A stretch of DNA of 40,075 nt from Coemansia sp. RSA 1804 (lineage: Eukaryota > Kickxellomycota > Kickxellomycetes > Kickxellales > Kickxellaceae), in NCBI GenBank assembly GCA_027578815.1, contig JANBTH010000073.1, positions 1 to 40,075 on the forward strand. Reading direction: 5' to 3'. This document shows, piece after piece, positions 1-7,798 of the stretch. The notes beneath the pieces are model-generated. The model saw nothing but the letters and a program-made list of their open reading frames with translations, ran no database searches and had not been told where the DNA came from. Numbering within the stretch: the stretch's first letter is position 1; the number at the start of each line of letters is the position of its first letter. A program made the translations under genes and the position numbers.

Positions 1-4
1 AGAA

Positions 5-76
5 GGGCTCAGCCGGGACTTGAACCCGGGACCTCTCGCACCCAAAGCGAGAATCATACCGCTAGACCACTAAGCC
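5..76 (-). tRNA. tRNA-Pro (anticodon TGG)
   Basis: Read on the minus strand this is a complete 72-nt cloverleaf. The acceptor arm GGCTTAG pairs with CTGAGCC with one G-U pair. The anticodon stem CTCGC/GCGAG closes the 7-nt loop TTTGGGT, giving anticodon TGG (Pro). The T arm carries the B box GGTTCAAGTCC. The discriminator base is C, as usual for eukaryotic tRNA-Pro. No intron is present and CCA is not encoded. A short T-containing run follows the 3' end at the window edge and could be the start of a Pol III terminator. Confidence 0.97.
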
Positions 77-527
77 ACTGGGAAAATTCAACTAATCTCC
101 GCTTTGGTTGGATAAAAATATGAAAGTAAACAATCTTTGCATTAAATTAAAATACAATGAAGCTGAAACGTATCCATTATTCTCAATTTTATATTTGCAG
201 TAGACGCTATTTATAGTAACAGTCTCTGCTTCCATAATTAAAAATTTTGTATTTCTTGAATAAAGCGATTATATAAGCAGAATTTCATGTGTTTATTCAT
301 TGCCCAAGTGTAATAATGATAGTATGTTATGATGACGGATGAGATATTAACATTTGATCAAATATTAACATCGTATACTCATCAATATTAACACTTGCAT
401 TAGAATGTGATTCAAATTGTTTTTTACAACAGCATAGTTAGTAGCTATAAATAATGCCAATACTCTAGGTTGCAATAAAAGTCTTTCTTTAGTAATATTT
501 GTGAGTATTTATTAATATAAACAATTA
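77..527. other. AT-rich spacer between tRNA and FunK1 relic
   Basis: No gene is visible. It contains the diverged second copy of the short repeat element found inside the FunK1 pseudogene, listed separately, and otherwise AT-rich non-coding sequence. Confidence 0.6.
328..400. repeat. Diverged copy of the 1016-1266 element (5' part)
   Basis: It begins TATGATGACG like the element at 1016-1266 and shares about 40 nt with it, including the palindromic core TTTGATCAAA flanked by TTAACAT-type repeats. Similarity fades after about position 400, and I could not find a matching end or a target-site duplication. The right boundary is therefore unknown, and this may be an older, eroded copy. Confidence 0.55.
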
Positions 528-2119
528 TCACGAAAGCATTGAATTTATGATACTTGGCATCCTGTATTTTCCCTGGAATCCCAATAGAACGAGTCTATTA
601 AAGCTGGAAAACGAGTCCATATGAGTGCGTTTGGCCCTTGCAATGGTAATCATGTCTGCATACCGCCATTTGTCAATCTCTTCAACTATCTCGTCATCCA
701 TGTCATCGCGATCGTTGCTATTGATGCCAAATGTCACAACCCAACATATTAGGTATAGGAGCAACTCCCAGTCGTCAAGAGCAGTGCGCTTTTCACAAGC
801 TCCTTCAAGATTGTGAATGCTCATAAACGGAAAAGTTCCTGGTCTTTCTCCGTTCCCTGACACTTGCTGATTCGCCGATATTGCATGGTCAAAGTCAATT
901 AGCAAGCCCCTAACAGATCTGCGGTGTGGGTTTTTGGCTTTATTGCGGATAACCAAGATGTTGTTTACCGATACATCGCGGTGCAAAAGCCCACATTCGG
1001 TGAGAATGGCGTTGTTATGATGACGTATGAGATGTTAACATTTGATCAAAATGTTAATATTTGATGCAAAGGTTAACATCTCATACCATCTTGAATAAAA
1101 TTTTTCTAATAGGATCTGATTCTTTAGTAGTGTATTCTTTTCAATAGTGAATGATCGGTGGCTATAAAAAGCACCGATATTCACTATTGAAGGAGTTGGT
1201 TTCTTTAGGTAGTTTTGAATATGTTATTTTATTGAATGAAAAATCAACATACAAAAGTCTACGATAGGCGTTGTGGAATTCCATAGCGTCTGCAAGAACA
1301 AACACAAGCTCTGCTTTGTTTCTGACCGACTTTATAAAGTGTCCGACAGGGGTTATTACAATGCGACGATGCACACGATACATATTCTCCTTGTCGCCAT
1401 CATCGTATCCATATATTACTGATGTGTCATCTGTGACATACTTGCTGCCGTTCTTGAATTTAACAGAGCCACTGGATATTGCTCGTGGATAGCTAAAGCC
1501 AACATCCTTGCCAGAGAACTTTTCTGTAATCAGTCGCAGGTTGTGTGCCTCGTCAGGAACAACCGACCCTTGTTTACCGCTTTTCTTCAAGTCGCGCGGC
1601 AATGACCAAGAGTCCTTTATGACAACGCTTTCATCGCTTCTATTGTCCTTGCGCTTGGCCAGATAGCAGCGCGTATGCCTTCCAAACAACGCAGATGCGT
1701 TCATTATAGTTCCCGTGGTGGCATATTGCGTGAAGCTGTTGCGCTTGCTCTTGTCATCGTGGTTGGGACAGCTTATCTGCCATCCATTCGATTCATGGAT
1801 CTGCTCCATATTCGTGTTGTAACCTAGCCGATCAAGACTGCAGAACGACCAATTCACCAGAAGAGTGACAAGCCTTCTTATTCCGTCAATATCTGCAAAA
1901 TCCATTGCTGGAGAAACACAAATACCATCATGGTGGAATAGGCAGCATCTGGCCTCTGTTCCACACATCGTAAGGCCCCACGCAGAGCGCCGATGGTCCT
2001 GGTATGTGTATATATTCTGTGTGTACTCGACAAGCTATATTCGCGCTTCTTGTATGTCTCGGCTTTATACCGGAGATTGTGTTATTCGTCTTGTCTTTGT
2101 CCACCTTCACACACCACAT
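528..2119 (-). pseudogene. FunK1-type fungal protein kinase, disrupted
   Basis: Two minus-strand blocks form one kinase. The N-terminal block (1968 down to 1267) contains the FunK1-like stretches GLTMCGTEAR, LVNWSFCSLDRLGY and LADAMEFHNA. The C-terminal block (1015 down to 528) contains the catalytic loop HRDVSVNN, the Mg-binding segment LLIDFDHA in place of DFG, and DDWELLLYLICW, and ends in a natural TGA at 528-530. A 251-bp insertion separates them. Collapsing its 8-bp target-site duplication joins the two reading frames exactly. Translation of the first block alone enters the insertion and stops before the catalytic loop. Upstream of about 1990 the similarity needs several frame changes and crosses an in-frame TAG near 2036, so the 5' end is also decayed or contains an unrecognised intron. 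FunK1 kinases are a fungal expansion of largely unknown substrates. Family assignment rests on motifs only. Confidence 0.75.
1016..1266. mobile_element. 251-bp non-autonomous insertion (MITE-like) with 8-bp TSD
   Basis: The element is flanked by the direct repeat GGCGTTGT at 1008-1015 and 1267-1274. Removing the element and one repeat restores the FunK1 frame. The ends are only roughly inverted (TATGATGAC against TATCGTAGAC on the opposite strand). Inside are two strong secondary structures. One is a perfect 15-bp inverted repeat, GTATGAGATGTTAAC at 1025-1039 against its complement at 1072-1086. The other is a roughly 20-bp hairpin with one indel at 1140-1191. It encodes no protein. An 8-bp duplication fits hAT-type transposition, but the termini are not diagnostic. 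Confidence 0.8.
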
Positions 2120-2433
2120 AGAGAGTTGACAAAACTATAGTCTCGATTCCATCGTTCTGTATGTCGTTTTTTACAGAGAGAAACCATCCTTTCAGAGAGG
2201 AAACAAAACAATCAAGGTAAATACTGCGGAGAAGGTAATAAAGATTACTTTTGTTTACAGCAGCAAACGATCAACGACGATTGACTCGGCTCAGGATTCG
2301 AGTCATCTGAGCATCCTCTGATAAATGTTATGCTTTTCTTTGGATTAAGCTCTTTCTTTAAACAAGTTCCCCTTTTTCTTCTCTTTTCATATTCTAACTG
2401 TTTTCTATTACTTCCATTCAATTCGCTTGAGAA
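2120..2433. other. Spacer / promoter of the Rad60-like gene
   Basis: This lies between the decayed FunK1 5' end and the Rad60-like start. It has pyrimidine-rich stretches typical of promoters in this window. No ORF or RNA gene is recognised. Confidence 0.5.
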
Positions 2434-3837
2434 ATGGCACATGTTATATCCGATTCGGAAGTAGAGGAAGTGAACACGACGCCATCAAAGCCCAAACCAC
2501 GTCGTGTTGCAGTGCGCAGAAAAGTAGAAATCGAGGACGACTCTGACGATGAGGCAGACTTCTTTGTAGTTAAACGGGCGTACGAGCAAACAGAGACCGA
2601 GGAGCAGCTATTCCTTGCTAGGAATGAGGACCAGAGCAAAACGGCGTTTTCGCAAGAAACGGAGGCAAGCAATTATGCTGGCGGGATTAGTAGCGGCGGA
2701 TCGTCGGAGGACGAGGAAGATGTGGAGATGGTATTGAAGCGAAAGCATCCAGACGATGAGGATGGCGTGGACAATGTGCGAAGGCAGCAGAGGTCACGGA
2801 GCGTGTCGTTGACTCCGCCACCGCAGCTGCTGCCGCTGCCGCCAGCGGATGTTTCAAGTCCATCGACCTCGCGGAGAGCGACAAAAGCTCAAGCCGATGG
2901 TATCAGCCGGCACCCCGATGTGTTTGTGCTTGATTCGGATAGCGATCCAGCGGAACCACAGCCGAAACCACGTCCACAGAGAAACGTGCGGCGAAACCAT
3001 TCTAGTAATATAAAGGATTTGGATCCTGCACTACAGGCGGCTGTCCGACACAATGACATTGGGTCGCCGCATAGGGGAGGACCGGAAACGGTGTCTGGTT
3101 CAGGCCATTTGCTTGACAAAGTACAGATCGAGTTCAAGTTTATATATGACGATACGTTTGTGATGGTCGAGGTGCCCGGCATGTGGGAAGGTAAGCGGTG
3201 GGGACGAGTGAAACCGCATGAGCGCGAGAAGATTGTCAAAAAGTTGAGCCAGTGTATTGCGGTGGTTGCGTATGTCTCCGACTCCGTTGACAATGCGGTG
3301 CGTGCGTTTTCTGACAACTTTCCTATCAACGTAATGGCGCTGGATCCGATTCTGATGGTCAACCGGATGCGGGTGTTTACGACTGTTTCTATCGGCAGTC
3401 TTGGGACCAGACCAGTGCACTACATTGACATCTATCCGCGGTCTGTGTACAACCGGGTGCGCGAGAAGGAGGCGGTGGAGCGAACAGTGCAGGCGTTGGA
3501 GCAGGAGCAGACTATGCGCGATCTGGAGCTTGCCAAGCAGTTGCGGGAGAACGTGGCAGCTAGCAATGAGATGGGCAGCGATGGTGCGCCAAGCCAGGAG
3601 GTGGATGTAGCTGTGGATGCTATCCGCATAAAGATCCGCGACAGATCTGGGAAAGATGTGCTGCTGCAAGTAAGCAGGACAACGGCGGTGCGGGCAGTCA
3701 TTGACAACTACAAGAAAATAGCAAAGGTCGATGCAAAGGTAAGACTGGAGTTTGACGATGAAGGTCTTGATCCCATGAGCAAGATTGGCGACACTGAAAT
3801 AGAGGACGACGATATGCTAACTGCATTTTGGAGCTGA
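2434..3837 (+). CDS. Rad60/Esc2/NIP45-family protein with SUMO-like domains
   Basis: This single-exon gene encodes 467 aa. Rad60 (fission yeast), Esc2 (budding yeast) and NIP45 (animals) support replication-linked recombination and SUMO-dependent genome stability. The first 225 residues are acidic and Ser-rich and include two likely SUMO-interacting motifs (HVISDSE at 3-9, VFVLDSDSD at 163-171). A first SUMO-like domain lies at about 229-338, starting KVQIEFKFIYDD. A helical linker at about 343-375 (EQEQTMRDLELAKQL) follows. The C-terminal Rad60-SLD domain occupies about 394-467 with IRIKIRD, LEFDDEGLDP and the ending EIEDDDMLTAFWS, typical of the family, which lacks the diglycine of true SUMO. 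The ATG at 2434 gives the natural acidic N-terminus. It is divergent from the FunK1 relic. I leave the symbol empty because Rad60 and Esc2 orthology is not separable here. Confidence 0.88.
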   Translation: MAHVISDSEVEEVNTTPSKPKPRRVAVRRKVEIEDDSDDEADFFVVKRAYEQTETEEQLFLARNEDQSKTAFSQETEASNYAGGISSGGSSEDEEDVEMVLKRKHPDDEDGVDNVRRQQRSRSVSLTPPPQLLPLPPADVSSPSTSRRATKAQADGISRHPDVFVLDSDSDPAEPQPKPRPQRNVRRNHSSNIKDLDPALQAAVRHNDIGSPHRGGPETVSGSGHLLDKVQIEFKFIYDDTFVMVEVPGMWEGKRWGRVKPHEREKIVKKLSQCIAVVAYVSDSVDNAVRAFSDNFPINVMALDPILMVNRMRVFTTVSIGSLGTRPVHYIDIYPRSVYNRVREKEAVERTVQALEQEQTMRDLELAKQLRENVAASNEMGSDGAPSQEVDVAVDAIRIKIRDRSGKDVLLQVSRTTAVRAVIDNYKKIAKVDAKVRLEFDDEGLDPMSKIGDTEIEDDDMLTAFWS

Positions 3838-4019
3838 AAGTGTTGACTTTCCCCCCCTCTTATTCCATTGTTCACGCCAATCAAAACCACAGCCTATTGC
3901 GTTGAGATCATAGTTGTTCCCCCCTCCTTGCCACTTTAAAATTTTCTCTCTTTCTCCTAGGTTGTTTTTTATTAATTTTTCTTTTTTCTTTTCTATTATT
4001 ATTGTTTTATAACACCACA

Positions 4020-4319
4020 ATGAACAAACTTCCAATAAAAAAGGTAGCGGTAAAGTTCAAGATACTCGGCGTGACTGGGTTTAAGGATTCCATGAAGCTG
4101 GTATGGCACATGAAAAAGTTTGGCACGCTGACGAGCTTTAAAATTCATCGTGACCCACTGACGCGGGAAATGACGGGAATTGCGCACGCAACATACCTGC
4201 ACTACGATGAGGCAGCAAAGGCGCTGAAGAGCCCAGTCCAAACAGTCGATGGCCTACCCGAGCCCTTCCACACTATTAACATCGAGCCATACGTGCGAGG
4301 TTTATCCAGAAACAAATAA
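4020..4319 (+). CDS. Small RRM-like protein, function unknown
   Basis: This encodes 99 aa from the only suitable ATG. The sequence has a beta-alpha-beta-beta-alpha-beta pattern: VAVKFKILGV, then helix DSMKLVWHMKKFG, then strands LTSFKIHR and IAHATYLHY, then helix DEAAKALKS, then HTINIEPYV. This resembles an RNA-recognition or ribosomal-protein-like fold, and the protein is basic. A mitochondrial ribosomal or translation role is possible but unproven; I do not recognise a specific family member. It lies 180 bp downstream of the Rad60-like stop on the same strand and converges with TIM10. Confidence 0.75.
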   Translation: MNKLPIKKVAVKFKILGVTGFKDSMKLVWHMKKFGTLTSFKIHRDPLTREMTGIAHATYLHYDEAAKALKSPVQTVDGLPEPFHTINIEPYVRGLSRNK

Positions 4320-4454
4320 ACCAGAACAACAACCATTCTTTCTTTCTTTTTTCCTTTTCATAACGTAAAAGATTCTTGGGGGAGATATTTATATATAGTA
4401 GCGTAAATACACATTTAGTTTTTAACCATATGTTTGTTTATTTTGTATATTCGA

Positions 4455-4805
4455 CTAGCGCTGCTGGTTAGCAGCAGAAAGTTTGGCAAGCTTGTCGTTA
4501 ACAACACGGTTAACCTGGAAGTACTTTGCCACGCAGCGATCGATACAAACGGACTCTGCTTTGGTCAGCTCTTCATCGCTGTAACGCTGGACGATGCACT
4601 TCTTGTTGCACTGGTCGCCTAGACGGGCAAACATCTCCGTCACCATCTCCAGCTCCTGCTCTGCGGCAGCGAGCTGTGCATTGGGATCCATTTGTCCCTG
4701 GCCCATTGCTCCGCCGGCCATGGGTCCTCCGCCTAATCCGGGCGCTGCAGCTCTTTGAGCTCCGGCATTGTTGCTGCTGTTGCCTCCAAACACGCCACCG
4801 AACAT
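4455..4805 (-). CDS. TIM10: Mitochondrial intermembrane-space chaperone Tim10
   Basis: This encodes 116 aa. Tim10 forms a hexamer with Tim9 that escorts hydrophobic carrier precursors across the intermembrane space to the TIM22 translocase. The twin CX3C signature is present (C66-NKK-C70 and C87-IDR-C91, 16 residues between), embedded in helices ELEMVTEMFARL and CVAKYFQVN that match Tim10 better than Tim8, Tim9 or Tim13. The family is usually about 90 aa. This protein has an extra Gly/Ala/Met-rich N-terminus (residues 1-40). I chose the ATG at 4805 because codons further upstream read into a non-conserved leader. It is divergently transcribed from the BMT5-like gene across a 335-bp shared promoter. 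Confidence 0.92.
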   Translation of the reverse strand: MFGGVFGGNSSNNAGAQRAAAPGLGGGPMAGGAMGQGQMDPNAQLAAAEQELEMVTEMFARLGDQCNKKCIVQRYSDEELTKAESVCIDRCVAKYFQVNRVVNDKLAKLSAANQQR

Positions 4806-5140
4806 TGCCACTACTATTCGCTTTTTTAAACGTGAATTAGAAATAAAATTGAAGCAGAGGGGGATCAAGTCGTTGAAGAGATAAGGCAATAGAGTAAAAG
4901 ATAGTAGTGGCAGGGGAAGAGAAAATGGTTTTCTTTTCTAGGCTCTTTTTATGCTGATTACAAAAGAGGGGGAAAAAATCTCCTTGCACCTCCAGATCCG
5001 GCACTAACAAAGGGTATTAGCGGATCATGATTAACGGTCATATTGATCCAGTTTTTGGAAGCTTGAAAAGTGTGCATTTTTTCTCTCTCTCTTCAGCTCC
5101 AATTCTTTTATATCCACTTTTTCGTTCATACACACATACA
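4806..5140. promoter_or_regulatory. Divergent promoter TIM10 / BMT5, with motif TATTAGCGGATCA
   Basis: This 335-bp region lies between two divergent starts. The 13-mer TATTAGCGGATCA at 5015-5027 recurs exactly upstream of PRE2 at 7579-7591. A role is inferred only from recurrence and position. Confidence 0.45.
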
Positions 5141-6442
5141 ATGGCACGACACAAAAAGGACAGATCCCTGACGGTACTAAAAAGGGAAGCGCAGCAAGCC
5201 AAGGCCAAGCACGAAGCACAACAGCAGGCACAGAAGAAGGCGGAGCAAGCACGACTGAAAAAGCACAAACAAGTAAGCGAAAGGGCGGCCAAGCAGCGGT
5301 CGGTCTTTCCGTACACCGCACGGGATGTAATTTTGCTTGTCGGCGAGGGCAACTTTAGCTTTGCTCACAGTATAGCGCAGACGCTGGGGACTGGGATCCA
5401 TATCACGGCCACGGCATACGATTCGGAAGAAACCACTGGGCAGAAGTACCCGGATGCTGCGACTCATGTTGCTGCACTAAAGAGTCTGGGCGCCACCGTT
5501 CTTTTTGACATTGACGCGACGATGCTTGGCAGATCCAAGCCCTCCAAGTCGGCGGCACCGCTTGTGGGCCACCAAAAGTTTACTCATGTTGTTTTCAACT
5601 TCCCGCATGTTGGCGCTGGGATCAAGGACCAGGGGCGCAATATTCGCGTTAACCAGGAGATGATGGCCGGCTTCTTCCATAGCGTCAAGGGTCTTTTGTC
5701 GGCATCGGGAGATTGTCTGGGTCAGTTGGCAAGGGCTCCAGCAAAGCATTGCGATCTGTCGGATTCTGATAGCGGCAGTGACGATGAGCATAATGCTAGC
5801 AGCGACGATAAAAGCCATCGTCAAGTTCGTAAGAGAAGAAAGCATAGCACCGAAAACTCCGGCTGCTTGGACGAAGACTCTACAGACAAGGGAGGAGCGT
5901 TTGAATTTGAGGGCCACCAGGCCACGGTCACATACACGATGGACTCTGAAGCAGAAGACGAAGGCAGCGATGTAAACTTTGAGAAAGAAGAGGAGGAGGA
6001 GGAGGAAAACAGCGGCAAAAGAAGCAGCGCTGTAGCGCCAGATCTCAACAGACCAGGCCAGATCCACGTGTCGCTCAAGTCGGGGCTTCCGTACTCGCAG
6101 TGGAATGTGCGGCATCTTGCAAGGGAATGCGGGTTTGCGTGTCAAACCAGCTGGCCATTCGACACACGCATGTATCCCGGGTACCAGCACCGTCGCACGC
6201 TTGGATTCAAGCCTGGAGTCTCGAAGGATGAGAACGAGGAGATTCGAAGCAAGGATCCGAAGACACACGTGTTTGTTGTCAGACAAAATGACAGCAGCCC
6301 GGACGCTGGAGAAGATGTGGGTGGAAGTGGCAACGCGCGCCGCCCACCGCAGCAGCGCGGCGGTGGCAAGAAAACTGTTGTTGGCGTGAATGCTGAAACA
6401 TTTAGTCATAATACACAGCAGTCAAAGAAGCGGCGACGGTAA
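5141..6442 (+). CDS. BMT5: 25S rRNA (uridine-N3)-methyltransferase, Bmt5-like
   Basis: This encodes 433 aa. The family methylates a uridine in large-subunit rRNA in the nucleolus using SAM. The N-terminus is a basic coiled segment (KREAQQAKAKHEAQQQA). The Rossmann MTase follows, with SAM-binding loop VILLVGEGNFSFA (63-75) and the family signature FNFPHVG (152-158), and resumes after an insert with GQIHVSLKSG, the WPFD segment and YPGYQHRRTLG (307-356). Between about 191 and 305 an extra acidic Ser/Asp/Glu-rich stretch, including seven consecutive Glu and a basic VRKRRK patch, interrupts the fold; yeast Bmt5 is about 100 aa shorter. The C-terminus ends KKRRR, a likely nucleolar signal. The ATG at 5141 is chosen because upstream in-frame codons are a pyrimidine-rich leader. 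No intron is seen. Confidence 0.9.
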   Translation: MARHKKDRSLTVLKREAQQAKAKHEAQQQAQKKAEQARLKKHKQVSERAAKQRSVFPYTARDVILLVGEGNFSFAHSIAQTLGTGIHITATAYDSEETTGQKYPDAATHVAALKSLGATVLFDIDATMLGRSKPSKSAAPLVGHQKFTHVVFNFPHVGAGIKDQGRNIRVNQEMMAGFFHSVKGLLSASGDCLGQLARAPAKHCDLSDSDSGSDDEHNASSDDKSHRQVRKRRKHSTENSGCLDEDSTDKGGAFEFEGHQATVTYTMDSEAEDEGSDVNFEKEEEEEEENSGKRSSAVAPDLNRPGQIHVSLKSGLPYSQWNVRHLARECGFACQTSWPFDTRMYPGYQHRRTLGFKPGVSKDENEEIRSKDPKTHVFVVRQNDSSPDAGEDVGGSGNARRPPQQRGGGKKTVVGVNAETFSHNTQQSKKRRR

Positions 6443-6725
6443 AAACAATCACCAGACCATAAAAGCATCGTGTCTTTTTTTCTGTGCTTTGACTAGATAA
6501 CCGCAGAATCACGCTTGATCGGGATCAGCGGTTTTGTTGCGTGAATGCCATTGTTTTTGTGGTCTGGCTGCGGAAAGAAGCGTACGCTTTGAGCATGTTT
6601 TTCAATAGGCTTTTCTTTTCTCTCCTCATTTAACTTTTCGTGTTTTTGGCTATACTATTAACTGTCTTTATTCTTTCTTTTTTCTTTGATTGTATGCGAG
6701 TAACCGTTTTTCTCTGTAAAACATA

Positions 6726-7437
6726 ATGGTATAAGAGAGTAGCTAGTGAGTGTTTTCTCTTTTCTTAACAACCGTGCAAACAAGCTAATACCTCTGTTCT
6801 TCTTCACTTCCTTGTATTTGTAACTGCGTAGGGGCCGCGTTTGACAATTGACGAAAAGCGCAAGCGGATGATGGAGATATTCCACGATTCACAGGAACCG
6901 TATCTGCTAAAGGAGCTGGAGAAGATAGGACCAAAGCAAAAGGGTATAGTATCGCAAACAGTGAAAGATGTGGTCCAGTCGCTTGTAGACGACAGTATGT
7001 GTTATTGCGAGAAGATCGGTACATCCAATTACTTTTGGTCGTTCCCCAGCGAAACCGCAGTCAAACGGCAGAACAAAACAAAGGAGCTTGAAGCGGAGAT
7101 TGGCCAGTTGGAAACGAAGGGCCGGGATCTGGAGACATCTATCGCCCAGGCCGAGCTTGGCCGCGAACAGACGGAGGAGCGCAAGCTATTGATGGAGGAG
7201 TTGGCTGATGTTGAGACCAGGTGGGAGGCCCAGAACTCCGAGCTGCAGCAGTTCAAGGAGTGCGATCCGGCACTGATGGCCCTGAAGAAGAAGCAGGCTG
7301 CGGTGGCCAAGGAGGCCGCCAACCGTTGGACCGACAATATCTTTATCATGCAGAGCTGGGCGCGCGATAAGTTCAACATGGAGACCGAGAACTTTAACAA
7401 GTACTTTGATGTGCCAAACGACCTGGACAGCGTTTGA
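6726..7437 (+). CDS. MND1: Meiotic recombination protein Mnd1 (start in a tiny first exon)
   Basis: Mnd1 pairs with Hop2 to stimulate Dmc1/Rad51 strand invasion in meiosis. The main exon (6832-7437) encodes a winged-helix domain (TIDEKRKRMMEIF, LKELEKIGPKQKG, VVQSLVDD, CEKIGTSNYFW) followed by a long coiled coil from about residue 80 and a helical C-terminus with RWTDNIF. It has no ATG at its 5' end. A 3' splice site (..TGCGTAG at 6831) precedes codons for G-P-R, in frame with TIDEK. Two upstream ATGs could supply exon 1. ATG 6726-6728 is directly followed by GTATAA (intron 6729-6831, 103 nt) and gives M-GPR. ATGCGA 6694-6699 is followed by GTAACC (intron 6700-6831) and gives MR-GPR. I list the first. 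The gene is about 200 aa, as usual for the family. Confidence 0.88.
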
Positions 7438-7798
7438 GTTTCTTCTTTTTTCTTTTTCTCGTATAATTATCTGTGCTGTTAGTCTGAGGAAACTCTCCTT
7501 TATGAAAAGTAGTTACCAAGGAATCCTGCAGCTTGCCTCCTAGGCTTTTGCTAGGCATTTTGTCCAAAGCGGGGGAGATATTAGCGGATCAAGGGGACAG
7601 CAAAAGTAAATCACCAGCGGCGTAACAATAAATAGAGGGGTTGCGTCAGCGAAAGTGAGAGAGAGAAAAGGCGAGGGGTGTAAAGCTATCCCATCCATTT
7701 CTTATTTTATTTCACCTCCACTCTCTTCTACCTCTTTGTTACTCCGTTCCTTTTTTCCCCTCACATTTGCTTGCTTGAATTATTCAAATCAAAAAAGG
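7438..7798 (+). promoter_or_regulatory. MND1 3' region and PRE2 promoter, with TATTAGCGGATCA
   Basis: It contains the second exact copy of TATTAGCGGATCA (7579-7591), about 208 bp before the PRE2 ATG, then a pyrimidine-rich leader. No canonical fungal proteasome element was recognised with certainty. Confidence 0.45.

Noticed and set aside
1016..1266. The FunK1 interruption as a normal intron
   Set aside because: It lacks GT..AG borders on the gene strand at the frame junction and is bounded by an 8-bp direct repeat.
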